This document shows, piece after piece, positions 1 through 8,806 of a DNA stretch of 64,000 nucleotides. The stretch comes from Lachnospiraceae bacterium (lineage in GTDB: Bacteria > Bacillota > Clostridia > Lachnospirales > Lachnospiraceae). The number at the start of each line of letters is the position of its first letter. Positions within the stretch are counted from its first letter, which is position 1. Location: NCBI GenBank assembly GCA_009911195.1, contig QXWV01000020.1, positions 1 through 64,000 of the forward strand, written 5' to 3'. A model generated the notes under the pieces. That model was given only the letters and a program-made list of their open reading frames with translations, was not told the DNA's origin and did no database searches. Both the position numbers and the translations under genes were made by a program.

Positions 1-157
1 TCGAACCTAGTGTCCGCTACGCTTTTTTGGAGCGGGAGCGTGGCGACGGAGCATTTTATTTCCCTCACGGCGTCCACCATCGTTAACTAAATGACATTGG
101 GCTTTTGCCCGGGTATCTTTATCCTAACTCTTATTTCTTCTTTATAAATTTTGCCGA
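1..157. other. Gene-free window edge
   Basis: I see no open reading frame with a credible ribosome site here. It lies downstream of the minus-strand secreted protein gene. A short GGGC-TTTT-GCCC hairpin sits near 100-111 but is not followed by a T-run on the minus strand, so I do not call it a terminator. Confidence 0.4.
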
Positions 158-1186
158 TTAGTAAACAATCGCATATGCACCAAACACATTCGCATTGATT
201 GTAATTGTCAGTTTATCGGCATCCATATCTTCAAAGGTAACTGCTTTTCCATCCTTGCCGATACAGATTACAGAAAAATTATGTCCTGCATTCACTAAAG
301 ATGCCGGTACGCCGAATACCATGGAAACCGGTGTCGATGTATTGCTAACATAGTTTACAACGCCTCTCGACGTGATAGAATACATATCTACATCCACATA
401 TGCCGCTACTGTTTTTCCGCTGGCTTCTGCCGCTTCCTTCAGCGCAGCCTTGGTATTCTTGTTCTGGCTGTCATAAACATAAAAACGGATATTTGTGCCA
501 TTTGCGATATCCTCATCGCTAAGTCCTGCCGCTTTTGCAACATCCGCCTTCGGCGTTATGGATGCAACTCCCCTTACAGATTTCGCAAGGAAAATACCTC
601 CCACTGTGGAAGTCACTGTTTTCCCTCCAGCCACCTGTACTTTATCCATCGCATTCTCATTGACTTCAGGTGTAGAAGAAGATGAGGACTTAGAGGAAGA
701 TGAGGAATCAGAAGAAGGAACGTTGCCGGAAACTGAGGGACCTGACTCAACTCCCAAGCTCGCTATGGCGCCGCCTCTCCTGCCATAGGACTTTCCCTCC
801 CAGCCAATTTTATAGTCCACGTAAACCTTCGCATTCATGGTTGGCTTCTCAGGTACCGCAAAATCTGCAACCAAATAACTTCCTTCCCTGGTAAAATCTG
901 TTACCTGCTCGCATCCTCCACAATAAACTTTTGATACCCCTATTTCATACTCGCCCTCATAAGCGCTTCCGTCTTCCTTCAGCGGGTATAGATTAAGGCA
1001 AAAAGTCAATACATCTCCTGGTTGGGCTGTAAAATCTTTATGCCCATCTTTTGTAAAGTATGCTTCATAATGCCAATCTACAGTTTTCGCCTGAACCTCC
1101 ACCAAATTCATCCAAAACATAGGAATGCACAGCGCCAGTGCCAGAACTGCCGCCAGAATCTTTTTATTCAATCTTTTTATATTCAT
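158..1186 (-). CDS. Secreted Ser-rich hypothetical protein
   Basis: A 342-residue exported protein of unknown function. From the chosen start it has a basic N-terminus (NIKRLNKK), a hydrophobic core rich in Leu and Ala, and a likely signal-peptidase site near VQA-KT. An N-terminal beta-rich region has a CGGC pair and is followed by a Ser-rich linker (SSDSSSSSKSSSSS), then a second globular domain ending AYAIVY. The domain order suggests a cell-surface or secreted protein. I chose the ATG at 1186 because it lies 13 nt after GGAG; an in-frame ATG at 1198 is only 2 nt from the same GGAG. The upstream frame stays open to 1405 but lacks a signal sequence and is probably leader. The leader shares a 19-nt motif with the MORN-repeat gene near 23.5 kb. 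I do not recognise a named family. Confidence 0.75.
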   Translation of the reverse strand: MNIKRLNKKILAAVLALALCIPMFWMNLVEVQAKTVDWHYEAYFTKDGHKDFTAQPGDVLTFCLNLYPLKEDGSAYEGEYEIGVSKVYCGGCEQVTDFTREGSYLVADFAVPEKPTMNAKVYVDYKIGWEGKSYGRRGGAIASLGVESGPSVSGNVPSSDSSSSSKSSSSSTPEVNENAMDKVQVAGGKTVTSTVGGIFLAKSVRGVASITPKADVAKAAGLSDEDIANGTNIRFYVYDSQNKNTKAALKEAAEASGKTVAAYVDVDMYSITSRGVVNYVSNTSTPVSMVFGVPASLVNAGHNFSVICIGKDGKAVTFEDMDADKLTITINANVFGAYAIVY

Positions 1187-1199
1187 TTTTATAATCATG

Positions 1200-1218
1200 C
1201 TCCTTTCAAAGTCCGGAG
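1200..1218 (-). promoter_or_regulatory. Shared 19-nt leader with RBS, copy 1
   Basis: On the minus strand this reads CTCCGGACTTTGAAAGGAG. The first four bases CTCC can pair with the terminal GGAG, the likely Shine-Dalgarno, giving a small hairpin that could mask it. The identical 19 nt occurs at 23556-23574 before another envelope gene. Confidence 0.55.
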
Positions 1219-1308
1219 GCTTAAGTGCATAACGCAAACTTGCATAGCACAAATCTTCCCCTCCTAAATTTTGAGTAACCGTAAAACACAGTCGATATTG
1301 TATAATTA

Positions 1309-1317
1309 CCCCCCCCC
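1309..1317. repeat. C9/G9 homopolymer tract
   Basis: Nine consecutive C on the plus strand, G on the minus strand, in the upstream region of the secreted protein gene. On the minus strand it lies within a 17-bp gap between a poor -35-like TTTTAT and a TACAAT -10-like box. Tracts of this length can slip during replication. Confidence 0.6.
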
Positions 1318-1417
1318 GCATAAAAATTGGGGGTATCTGCCCTGACCATTGATTCTGCCCGGACAACAGCCTTTCACAAGGCTTCCATTTCTGGAGTAGA
1401 ATCAATGTTTTTTATGC
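1318..1417. other. Nested inverted-repeat element, possible structured RNA
   Basis: Seen directly: GCATAAAAA (1318-1326) pairs with TTTTTATGC (1409-1417), and inside it CATTGATTCT (1347-1356) pairs perfectly with AGAATCAATG (1398-1407). The enclosed segment holds two more hairpins, AGCCTT-tcac-AAGGCT (1368-1383) and CCA-tttc-TGG (1385-1394), making a three-way-junction shape. It is upstream of the minus-strand secreted protein and outside the predicted aroC transcript. I could not match it to a known riboswitch class. Confidence 0.45.
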
Positions 1418-1546
1418 CCCCCTTTCCTAAAATATTAGGGAGTAATTTTCTATCGTCCTACCATTTTCTAGATTACTTATGGGTTACTTTACCATATTTA
1501 TTTGGACATTGCAAGATGCTGCCGAAAGCACCGCTGCAAAAATAAT

Positions 1547-1575
1547 TTGCCTCTCCCCCTTTTTTCCTATATAAT
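1547..1575 (+). promoter_or_regulatory. aroC promoter
   Basis: A -35 TTGCCT (1547-1552), a 17-bp spacer and a consensus -10 TATAAT (1570-1575), placing the transcription start about 35 nt before the aroC start codon. Confidence 0.7.
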
Positions 1576-1618
1576 ATTTTAAAATATCAAACAGATGAAG
1601 AGCAAAGGAGTCACCCAT

Positions 1619-2716
1619 ATGTCTGGTTCAACATACGGTAATTTTTTTAGAATATCCACTTGGGGGGAATCCCATGGCAAAGCCCTTGGTGTTGTGATTG
1701 ATGGCTGCCCTGCCGGCCTGCCCGTTAACGAGGATGATATCCAGGAATATCTAAACAGGCGCAAACCCGGCCAAACGAAAATTTCCACCCCCCGCAAGGA
1801 AGATGACCTTGTGGAAATCCTTTCCGGCACTTTCCAGGGACTTACCACCGGTACGCCTATCTCCCTTATAGTAAGGAATACTTCCCAGAAGTCCAGGGAT
1901 TACAGCGAAATTGCATCCTATTACCGCCCTGGCCACGCGGATTACACCTTTGACATGAAATATGGCTTCCGGGATTACCGGGGCGGAGGGCGCTCTTCCG
2001 GCCGTGAAACCATCGGACGGGTAGCTGCCGGGGCAGTGGCCGCCAAGATTTTAAAAGAACTGGGCATCAGGATTTTGACATATACAAAATCTATCGGCCC
2101 GGTTCAAATAAATGAAAACGTTTTTGATGAAAAAGCCATCTTCCAGACCCCTACTTGTATGCCGGATTATGATGCGGACAAAAAAGCGGTAGAATATCTA
2201 GCTTCCTGCATGGCCGCAAAAGATTCTGCCGGCGGCATCATAGAATGCCGTATTCTGGGCGTTCCTTCTGGAATCGGTGAGCCGGTCTTTGAAAAGCTGG
2301 ATGCCAATCTGGCAAAAGCCATAATGTCCATCGGTGCAGTGAAAGCTTTTGAAATCGGCGATGGCTGCCGGGTAAGCGCTGCCAACGGTTCTTCCAACAA
2401 TGACAGTTTTATTTCTACCAATGGGATAATTTCCAAAAAAACCAATCATGCAGGCGGCATTTTGGGCGGTATCAGCGACGGAGACGATATTGTTTTCAGG
2501 GCTTATATAAAACCTACCCCTTCTATTTTCCAGAAACAGGAGACGGTAAATAAGGAGGGGGAAAATATACAAATTTGCATCAAAGGCAGACATGACCCTG
2601 TCATCGTCCCCCGAGCCATAGTAGTGGTGGAATCCATGGCCGCCCTTACCCTGGTGGATGCTATGATGGCGAATATGTCTTCCCGCATTTCTTACCTGAA
2701 AGACTTTTACCTATAA
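1619..2716 (+). CDS. aroC: Chorismate synthase
   Basis: Converts 5-enolpyruvylshikimate-3-phosphate to chorismate, the last common step of aromatic amino acid synthesis; a cytosolic FMN-dependent enzyme. The 365-residue product starts MSGSTYGNFFRISTWGESHG-like, the family signature, and carries the FRDYRGGGRSSGRET signature and later conserved regions around DSFISTNG and RHDPVIVPRA. Length is normal for the family. The ATG at 1619 is chosen because AAAGGAG lies 7 nt upstream and the product then begins at the family N-terminus; the ATG at 1595 would add eight non-conserved residues. It is transcribed alone from its own promoter and ends at a bidirectional terminator. No other shikimate genes are in the window. 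Confidence 0.97.
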   Translation: MSGSTYGNFFRISTWGESHGKALGVVIDGCPAGLPVNEDDIQEYLNRRKPGQTKISTPRKEDDLVEILSGTFQGLTTGTPISLIVRNTSQKSRDYSEIASYYRPGHADYTFDMKYGFRDYRGGGRSSGRETIGRVAAGAVAAKILKELGIRILTYTKSIGPVQINENVFDEKAIFQTPTCMPDYDADKKAVEYLASCMAAKDSAGGIIECRILGVPSGIGEPVFEKLDANLAKAIMSIGAVKAFEIGDGCRVSAANGSSNNDSFISTNGIISKKTNHAGGILGGISDGDDIVFRAYIKPTPSIFQKQETVNKEGENIQICIKGRHDPVIVPRAIVVVESMAALTLVDAMMANMSSRISYLKDFYL

Positions 2717-2753
2717 GGATTCGGACGGAGCTTTTGACATCCGCACAAAAACA

Positions 2754-2791
2754 GCGGGCAAATATGCTTTATGCACCTTTGCCCGCCTTTT
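2754..2791. terminator. Bidirectional terminator between aroC and lactonase
   Basis: A 9-bp stem, GCGGGCAAA (2754-2762) with TTTGCCCGC (2778-2786). CTTTTAT follows on the plus strand, and TGTTTTTG follows on the minus strand, so it can end both converging transcripts. Confidence 0.85.
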
Positions 2792-2830
2792 ATCCCTGCC
2801 ACAACTATCCGTTTTGGCATATGCCGCATC

Positions 2831-3973
2831 TTATAAATCCACATACCTGGGTTTATACCGCTCTTTGATTTCTTTCTTTGTCTCCGCTACCCGCCTTTCC
2901 TTCAAATCCCTCTCTGCCCCCAATTGATGGAAGATGATGCAGTTAGGCTTCGCCACCGGAAGTTCCGGCCCATTCATCACCAAAAGGCCATTTTGCATGT
3001 CCACGTTAAAGAAAGTCAGGGTATCCGATTCATGGTTTAATGACACCAGATGCCTGTTATCAGGGAAAAGTGCGGCATCCTTCGGGTAATCACCGCTAAT
3101 GGGCAGGCAAAGCAGTTTCTCCAACAGCCCGCTTTCATGGTTAATCCTATATACTACCACACTGTTATCCCCTGCATTAGAGCTTACCATATAATGATAA
3201 TCCGTAGAAAAGTTCAATGCACTGGCCGCAGAGCCGGTGGCATGGTAATCATTCAGCGTGGATATCGTCTGCAATTTTTCAAATTCCGGATTATTATTAG
3301 CCTCCCGGTAGCCATATACATCAATATAATTTTTCAGTTCATGCACAATATAAAGCAAACTGCCGTCCGGGGAAAACTTCAAATGCCTGGGCGCCGATTC
3401 CTGTTCGCTGCGGATAACATCTGCCAACCTCAGCGTTCCCTTTTCCATATCCAAACGGTATACTTTCACATGGTCCATCCCTAAATCCGCTGCACACAGA
3501 TACTTATTATCCCTTGTCATTTTCACGCAATTCACATGGGGCCTGAAATTCCTTTCCGCCACACTTCCCAAACCTTTATGGAAAATTTCGTCCGTTATCT
3601 CCCCAACCCCGCCGTTTTCCTTCAGCCTTAGCACTGTAATCTTGCCATCATGATACCCGGCAACAAAAAGAAATTTATCTTCATAATCCGTGGACAAATA
3701 GCAGCCCCTCATCCCGTTGATGGAAGCATGGTCAATCAGTTCCAACCCTCCGTCCGGCTGTATCCTGAAAGACTCCACACCGAAATCCGTAATAGAATAA
3801 AGGCGTTTTTTATCATGGGATATGGTTACGTAAGAAGAATTGGTAATTTCCACCTGGTCTTTTGCGTGCAATCTGCCGTTTTCCATATCCACATCATAAA
3901 TCTTTATTCCGTGCTTATCTCCCTTCCCCATCGTATATGTTGAGACATATGCTATATATTTTTCCTTTTCCAT
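2831..3973 (-). CDS. Lactonase-family beta-propeller (6-phosphogluconolactonase-like)
   Basis: A 380-residue cytosolic seven-bladed beta-propeller of the lactonase family (YbhE/Pgl type), which in characterised members hydrolyses 6-phosphogluconolactone in the pentose phosphate pathway. Visible hallmarks are the N-terminal YIAYVSTYTMG, repeated blade motifs such as RHLKFSPDGSLLYIVHELKN and ALFPDNRHLVSLNHESDT, and the closing blade NCIIFH. After that comes a highly charged 30-residue tail (ERDLKERRVAETKKEIKERYKPRY). The start at 3973 is set by GAGGAGGG about 9 nt upstream; the longer frame to 4042 lies across the promoter. It diverges from the XRE-cupin regulator, and an inverted repeat overlaps its predicted transcription start. 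Substrate is not certain: no other pentose phosphate gene is nearby. Confidence 0.85.
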   Translation of the reverse strand: MEKEKYIAYVSTYTMGKGDKHGIKIYDVDMENGRLHAKDQVEITNSSYVTISHDKKRLYSITDFGVESFRIQPDGGLELIDHASINGMRGCYLSTDYEDKFLFVAGYHDGKITVLRLKENGGVGEITDEIFHKGLGSVAERNFRPHVNCVKMTRDNKYLCAADLGMDHVKVYRLDMEKGTLRLADVIRSEQESAPRHLKFSPDGSLLYIVHELKNYIDVYGYREANNNPEFEKLQTISTLNDYHATGSAASALNFSTDYHYMVSSNAGDNSVVVYRINHESGLLEKLLCLPISGDYPKDAALFPDNRHLVSLNHESDTLTFFNVDMQNGLLVMNGPELPVAKPNCIIFHQLGAERDLKERRVAETKKEIKERYKPRYVDL

Positions 3974-3987
3974 CGAACTGCCCTCCT

Positions 3988-4011
3988 CTATAAACAGTAT
4001 TGTGTTTATAG
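3988..4011. promoter_or_regulatory. Operator-like inverted repeat before the lactonase
   Basis: Perfect 9-bp inverted repeat CTATAAACA-N6-TGTTTATAG. It lies directly downstream of the minus-strand -10 box and would cover the transcription start, a typical repressor position. It shares the TAAAC/GTTTA half-sites found on the regulator side of the same intergenic region. Confidence 0.6.
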
Positions 4012-4013
4012 GT

Positions 4014-4042
4014 ATTGTATCACAATTATTTTTTTTTGTCAT
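4014..4042 (-). promoter_or_regulatory. Lactonase promoter
   Basis: On the minus strand, -35 ATGACA (4042-4037), 17-bp spacer including nine A, and -10 TACAAT (4019-4014). Confidence 0.55.
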
Positions 4043-4048
4043 TCCCTA

Positions 4049-4076
4049 TTGACATCTGTACCACACCTAGTATAAT
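4049..4076 (+). promoter_or_regulatory. Promoter of XRE regulator and pot operon
   Basis: Consensus -35 TTGACA (4049-4054) and consensus -10 TATAAT (4071-4076) separated by 16 bp. This is one of the strongest-looking promoters in the window. Confidence 0.8.
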
Positions 4077-4090
4077 GGATATCAGCGTTT

Positions 4091-4117
4091 GTTTAGTAAC
4101 AGTAAACTTTATGTTTA
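4091..4117. promoter_or_regulatory. Operator-like half-sites downstream of the pot promoter
   Basis: GTTTA-N7-TAAAC (4091-4107) overlaps TAAAC-N5-GTTTA (4103-4117), giving three alternating half-sites just after the predicted start of transcription. The half-sites match those at 3988-4011. Confidence 0.45.
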
Positions 4118-4147
4118 TAATCATTTAATTTCAGAGAAGCGGACACA

Positions 4148-4690
4148 ATGAAAATAGGAAACAGATTAAAAGAATTGAGAATACAAAAAGGGCTTACCCA
4201 GGAAGAACTGGCCGGGCGCAGCGAGCTGTCCAAAGGATTTATTTCCCAGTTGGAAAGGGATTTGACTTCTCCCTCCATCGCCACGCTGGTGGATATCCTC
4301 CAATGCCTGGGCACGGATATCCAGGAATTTTTCTCCGAAAGCCCAAAGGATGAGCAAATTGTTTTCCATGATACTGATTATTTTGAAAAAGTGGACGAAG
4401 AGTTGGGCAATATGATAGAGTGGATAATTCCAAATGCCCAGAAAAATATTATGGAACCGATACGGCTTACGTTAAAGCCAGGCGGCTCCACTTACCCTGA
4501 CAATCCCCACGAAGGGGAGGAATTCGGTTATGTTTTGTCCGGCAGCATTACCATTGTCATGGGCAAGAAAAAAATACGGGCAAAAAAAGGGGAATCCTTT
4601 TACTTTATCCCCAATACAACCCATTACATAATTGCCGGCGCCAAAACAGGGGCTTCTATACTATGGGTCAGCTCGCCACCCAGTTTCTGA
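4148..4690 (+). CDS. XRE-family regulator with cupin domain
   Basis: A 180-residue DNA-binding regulator. Residues about 5-60 form a helix-turn-helix of the XRE/Cro type ([20 protein letters not shown], with recognition helix [11 protein letters not shown]). Residues about 105-175 form a cupin beta-barrel ([32 protein letters not shown]) that in relatives such as PuuR-type regulators senses a small ligand. Its position immediately ahead of potABCD strongly suggests that it controls polyamine uptake, possibly with a polyamine as ligand; that is inference. The ribosome site is weak (GAGAAGCGG). The promoter region carries repeated TAAAC/GTTTA half-sites that may be its own operator and that of the divergent lactonase. 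Confidence 0.9.
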   Translation: MKIGNRLKELRIQKGLTQEELAGRSELSKGFISQLERDLTSPSIATLVDILQCLGTDIQEFFSESPKDEQIVFHDTDYFEKVDEELGNMIEWIIPNAQKNIMEPIRLTLKPGGSTYPDNPHEGEEFGYVLSGSITIVMGKKKIRAKKGESFYFIPNTTHYIIAGAKTGASILWVSSPPSF

Positions 4691-4784
4691 TTCCTTGGAG
4701 GCAGAAACCGATGCACTGGCTGCCCATCCGCTGCCCGCGGAATTTAATTTACGTAAGATTACTTATATACCGGAGGTATTTGAG

Positions 4785-5858
4785 ATGAAGAAAGAATTAA
4801 TTAACCTGGTGGATATATCCAAATCCTTTGACGGTGAAATGGTACTGGACGAATTAAACTTAAATATTCATGAAAATGAATTCCTTACCCTTCTCGGCCC
4901 AAGCGGCTGCGGAAAAACTACTACCCTGCGGATTCTGGGCGGCTTTGTCTCCCCGGACAAAGGGCGGGTAGTTTTTGACGGCAAGGATATCACTAATTTA
5001 CCTCCCAATAAACGCCAGCTCAACACCGTATTTCAAAAATACGCCCTTTTTTCCCATATGAATATTGCGGAAAATATCGCTTTTGGGCTGAAAATAAAAA
5101 ATAAACCGAAATCATATATTGATGACAAAATAAAATATGCCTTGAAACTGGTCAACTTAGAAGGATTTGAAAAACGTATGCCCGATTCCTTAAGCGGCGG
5201 CCAGCAGCAACGTATTGCCATTGCGAGGGCCATTGTCAATGAGCCGAAGGTCCTTCTTCTGGATGAACCCTTAGGCGCCCTGGATTTAAAGTTAAGGCAG
5301 GATATGCAATATGAATTAATCCGCCTGAAAAATGAGCTGGGCATTACTTTTATCTATGTCACCCATGACCAGGAGGAGGCACTTACCATGTCCGACACCA
5401 TTGTTGTCATGAACCAGGGATATATTCAGCAAATCGGTACCCCGGAAACTATTTACAATGAACCGGAAAATGCATTTGTTGCTGATTTCATCGGTGACAG
5501 CAATATTATTGATGCCATCATGCTGGAGGATAAGCTGGTTTCCATCCTGGGGACTAAATTCCAATGCGTGGACACCGGCTTTGGCCGGAATAAACCGGTG
5601 GATGTAGTCATCCGCCCGGAAGATGTGGAACTGGTAACGCCAAAAATGGGTATCATCCAAGGTACAGTCACCCACTTGATTTTCAAAGGCGTACATTATG
5701 AAATGGAAGTCACGGCTAACGGGTTCGAGTGGCTGGTGCATTCCACAGGCATGTTCCCTGTTGGAACCGAAGTGGGGATAAAAGTAGACCCTTTTAATAT
5801 CCAAATTATGAATAAACCGGCATCGGAAGACGAGGAGGCAGCAGCAATTGAAGAATAA
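4785..5858 (+). CDS. potA: Spermidine/putrescine ABC transporter ATP-binding protein
   Basis: The ATPase that powers polyamine import by the PotBC membrane pair. The 357-residue product has Walker [10 protein letters not shown] (about residues 38-46), a Q-loop in [10 protein letters not shown], the ABC signature LSGGQQQR, Walker [13 protein letters not shown] and the H-loop THDQEEAL, followed by the C-terminal TOBE-like regulatory domain ([25 protein letters not shown]) typical of PotA. The ATG at 4785 has CGGAGG 8 nt upstream; the frame upstream of it overlaps the end of the regulator gene. It overlaps potB by 11 nt, which indicates translational coupling within one operon. Confidence 0.95.
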   Translation: MKKELINLVDISKSFDGEMVLDELNLNIHENEFLTLLGPSGCGKTTTLRILGGFVSPDKGRVVFDGKDITNLPPNKRQLNTVFQKYALFSHMNIAENIAFGLKIKNKPKSYIDDKIKYALKLVNLEGFEKRMPDSLSGGQQQRIAIARAIVNEPKVLLLDEPLGALDLKLRQDMQYELIRLKNELGITFIYVTHDQEEALTMSDTIVVMNQGYIQQIGTPETIYNEPENAFVADFIGDSNIIDAIMLEDKLVSILGTKFQCVDTGFGRNKPVDVVIRPEDVELVTPKMGIIQGTVTHLIFKGVHYEMEVTANGFEWLVHSTGMFPVGTEVGIKVDPFNIQIMNKPASEDEEAAAIEE

Positions 5859-6675
5859 CAGACTTACAGGAAAGTTACTTTCCACCCCCTATATTGTCTG
5901 GGCTGCAATCTTTATTATCGTTCCTTTAGGAATGGTGTTCTATTATGGGCTGACAGATAAAACAGGGGCTTTTACTTTAGAAAATATAGCCGCTATCTTG
6001 AGTGCGGAGCACTCCAAGGCATTGTGGATTTCCCTTGGCTTATCCTTGATAAGTACAGTTATCTGCTTCTTTTTGGCATACCCATTGGCCATGATACTCG
6101 CCAACATGAATGTGAGCCAGCACAGCTTTATTGTGCTCATTTTCATCCTTCCCATGTGGATGAATTTTCTTCTGCGCACATTGGCATGGCAGACTTTACT
6201 GGAAAAAACGGGTGTTATTAACATCCTCCTTTCTTTCCTTCATCTTCCGGCCCTGAATATTATCAATACCCCTTATGCCATTGTCCTTGGCATGGTATAT
6301 AATTTTTTGCCCTTTATGGTGCTGCCTATCTATAATTCCTTAGTAAAAATTGACCCTAATGTGGTCAATGCGGCAAAAGACCTTGGGGCAAACGGGGTAC
6401 AGACTTTTTTTAAGATTACGCTTCCTCTTACCATACCTGGTATCATCAGTGGGATTACCATGGTATTTATCCCTGCCCTTACTACCTTCGTTATCAGCAA
6501 GCTATTAGGGGGCAGCAAAATCCTCCTCATCGGCAATGTCATTGAGGAAGAATTTACCCAGGCCGGTAATTGGCATTTGGGAAGCGGCCTGTCCATTGTG
6601 CTTATGATTTTTATCATTGTTAATATGGCTGTATCCGCTATATTCGACAAAGATGGGGAGGGCAGCTTTTTATGA
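5848..6675 (+). CDS. potB: Spermidine/putrescine ABC transporter permease
   Basis: Inner membrane-spanning subunit of the polyamine importer. The 275-residue protein has about six hydrophobic segments and the EAA-type cytoplasmic loop that contacts the ATPase ([29 protein letters not shown]). It starts with TTG at 5848, supported by GAGGAGG nine bases upstream inside the end of potA; no ATG is available near the expected N-terminus. The 4-nt ATGA overlap with potC ties the two permease genes together. Confidence 0.93.
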   Translation: MKNNRLTGKLLSTPYIVWAAIFIIVPLGMVFYYGLTDKTGAFTLENIAAILSAEHSKALWISLGLSLISTVICFFLAYPLAMILANMNVSQHSFIVLIFILPMWMNFLLRTLAWQTLLEKTGVINILLSFLHLPALNIINTPYAIVLGMVYNFLPFMVLPIYNSLVKIDPNVVNAAKDLGANGVQTFFKITLPLTIPGIISGITMVFIPALTTFVISKLLGGSKILLIGNVIEEEFTQAGNWHLGSGLSIVLMIFIIVNMAVSAIFDKDGEGSFL

Positions 6676-7445
6676 TAAAGGCAGTATCCAAAAAAATATA
6701 CATAATACTGATTTTTATTTTCCTTTATGCCCCCATCGCTACATTGATGGTTCTCTCCTTCAATGCCAGCCGCACCAGGGCAAAATGGGGGGGGATGACA
6801 TTTCATTGGTATATTTCCCTTTTCGATAACAGGGAAATATTGCAGGCACTGTGGAATACCCTTTTTATCGCTTTTGTCTCCTCCTTTATCGCCGTTATCA
6901 TCGGAACAGTGGCATGTATTGCCATCAACCATATGGGAAAGCATAAGCGGGCTATCGTCATGGGCATTACCAACATTCCTATGTTAAATGCCGACATCGT
7001 AACGGGGATATCGCTGATGCTCCTTTTCATCAGCCTGGGGATAAAGTTTGGGATGGGCACCATCCTTTTGGCCCATATTACATTTAATATTCCTTATGTG
7101 ATTCTATGTGTCATGCCCCGGATGAGGCAATTGAACCCAAGCACTTATGAAGCTGCCCTGGATTTAGGTGCTTCCCCTATTTATGCTTTTTTTAAAGTAG
7201 TTTTCCCTGACATCCTGCCCGGCGTATTATCCGGATTTTTAATGGCATTTACGATGTCCTTAGATGATTTCATCATCACCCACTTTACGAAAGGTGCCGG
7301 CGTGGATACTTTATCCACCAAAATATATACCGAAGTAAAAAAAGGAATAAAGCCAGAAATGTACGCTCTGTCGACTATTATCTTCATTACCGTACTATTT
7401 CTTTTATTCCTTATTAATAAAGCACCAAAAGAAAGAGAAAAATAA
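6672..7445 (+). CDS. potC: Spermidine/putrescine ABC transporter permease
   Basis: Second permease of the importer, 257 residues with about six transmembrane segments and its own EAA loop (YEAALDLGASPIYAFFKVVFPDILPGVLSG). The sequence SLDDFIITHFT after that loop is typical of PotC-type permeases. Its start codon overlaps the potB stop (ATGA). The product should pair with PotB in the membrane and receive substrate from PotD. Confidence 0.93.
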   Translation: MIKAVSKKIYIILIFIFLYAPIATLMVLSFNASRTRAKWGGMTFHWYISLFDNREILQALWNTLFIAFVSSFIAVIIGTVACIAINHMGKHKRAIVMGITNIPMLNADIVTGISLMLLFISLGIKFGMGTILLAHITFNIPYVILCVMPRMRQLNPSTYEAALDLGASPIYAFFKVVFPDILPGVLSGFLMAFTMSLDDFIITHFTKGAGVDTLSTKIYTEVKKGIKPEMYALSTIIFITVLFLLFLINKAPKEREK

Positions 7446-7503
7446 TTGCTCCGCCAAAAAGATGCCAACAGAGTATTGCGGAACTAAAACAGGAGGTTGT
7501 ATT

Positions 7504-8562
7504 ATGAAAAAATTATCTGCCTTAGCGGTATGCCTGGCGGCTGCCTTCTCCTTCATGGGATGCGGCGGCTCTTCTTCCGGAGAAAACGGGGAAGTAATTG
7601 TTTATAACTGGGGAGAATATTTAGACCCGGAAGCTATCGAGCTTTTTGAAGAAGAAACCGGAATCAAAGTCATTTATGATGAATTTGAAACCAACGAAAT
7701 TATGTACCCCAAAGTGGAAGCCGGGGCATCGGAATATGATGTCATCTGCCCTTCCGACTATATGATTCAGAAAATGCTGGAAAATGACCTTCTGGCAGAG
7801 CTTAACTTCGAGAACCTTCCCAATGCAAAAGCCAATATCGGCGAACAGTACTGGGAACAGTCCAAAGAATTTGACCCGGAAAACAAATATTCCGTTCCCT
7901 ATTGCTGGGGCACTGTAGGGATTTTATACAACAAAACCATGGTGGATGACACTGTTGACAGTTGGAGCATCCTTTGGAACGAAAAATATACGGATAATAT
8001 CCTGATGCAGGATTCGGTGCGCGATGCCTTCATGGTCGGCCTAAAGCTAAATGGCTATTCCATGAACTCCACAGACACAACGGAATTAGAGGAGGCAAAG
8101 AATTCCCTAGTCCAGCAAAAGCCTTTCGTACAAGCCTATGTAGTGGACCAGGTCAGGGATAAAATGATAGGGAATGAAGCCGCCATCGGCGTTATTTATT
8201 CGGGGGAGGCTATCTATACCCAGCGGGAAAACCCAGACTTGGAATATGTTATCCCAAAAGAAGGCACTAATGTATGGATTGATTCCTGGGTCATCTCCAA
8301 AAACGCACCTAACAAGGAAAACGGCGAAAAATTCATCGACTTCATGTGCCGCCCGGAAATCGCATTAATGAATTTTGATTTCATTACCTATTCCACCCCT
8401 AACAATGCAGCCAGGGAGTTAATCGAAGATGAAGACATCCGTAACTCACCTATCGCCTTTCCCGATTTATCCCAGTATGATAATCTGGAAACCTTCCAGT
8501 ATCTGGGGGAAGATGCTGACAGGATATACAATGACCTTTGGAAAGAAGTGAAGTCGGAGTAA
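7504..8562 (+). CDS. potD: Spermidine/putrescine-binding lipoprotein
   Basis: The extracellular substrate-binding component of the polyamine importer. The 352-residue precursor has a lipoprotein signal peptide (KKLSALAVCLAAAFSFMGCGG), with the lipidated Cys at about residue 20, then a Gly/Ser spacer. The mature domain begins EVIVYNWGEYLDPEAIELFEEE, characteristic of PotD/PotF proteins, and contains conserved regions such as YDVICPSDYMIQKM and VPYCWGTVGILYNK. The ATG at 7504 follows AGGAGG by 7 nt; the longer frame from 7462 would put residues before the signal peptide. It ends the pot operon and is followed by a run of hairpins and a terminator. Confidence 0.95.
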   Translation: MKKLSALAVCLAAAFSFMGCGGSSSGENGEVIVYNWGEYLDPEAIELFEEETGIKVIYDEFETNEIMYPKVEAGASEYDVICPSDYMIQKMLENDLLAELNFENLPNAKANIGEQYWEQSKEFDPENKYSVPYCWGTVGILYNKTMVDDTVDSWSILWNEKYTDNILMQDSVRDAFMVGLKLNGYSMNSTDTTELEEAKNSLVQQKPFVQAYVVDQVRDKMIGNEAAIGVIYSGEAIYTQRENPDLEYVIPKEGTNVWIDSWVISKNAPNKENGEKFIDFMCRPEIALMNFDFITYSTPNNAARELIEDEDIRNSPIAFPDLSQYDNLETFQYLGEDADRIYNDLWKEVKSE

Positions 8563-8639
8563 GTTTTCTTCCGTTTTTCCAGTTTTTCGATTTGTTTTCT
8601 GTAGTGGCTTTACCTGGCAGAATATCCGAAAATATAAAA

Positions 8640-8789
8640 AAGTGGCTTCGCCACTTCATGAAGAACCTTCGGTTCTTCGTCAATTTATGTCCGTCTGGCG
8701 ACGGGATTTCCTATAAGGCAAAAAAGAATGCTTGGCATTCTCTGCAAGTTCGCTGCGCGAACTTGTGAATTCATGCGTTTTACAACGCA
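8640..8789. repeat. Array of six short hairpins after potD
   Basis: Successive perfect hairpins: 8640-8656 (7 bp, AAGTGGC), 8660-8678 (8 bp, GAAGAACC), 8691-8704 (5 bp), 8725-8741 (7 bp, AGAATGC), 8745-8765 (9 bp, CAAGTTCGC) and 8774-8789 (6 bp, TGCGTT). The 14-mer TTTCCTATAAGGCA occurs twice, at 8707-8720 and 8791-8804, exactly 84 nt apart. No reading frame here is credible. Confidence 0.7.
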
Positions 8790-8806
8790 GTTTCCTATAA
8801 GGCAAG

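Noticed and set aside
495-1267. Plus-strand frames opposite the secreted protein gene
   Set aside because: They overlap a gene with signal peptide and ribosome site and have no recognisable content.
1318-1417. Cobalamin, c-di-GMP or glycine riboswitch
   Set aside because: None of the conserved core sequences of these classes is present, so only a generic structured element is claimed.
4632-4784. Upstream extension of potA
   Set aside because: It overlaps the regulator gene and lies before a strong CGGAGG site; the added residues do not belong to the ABC ATPase fold.
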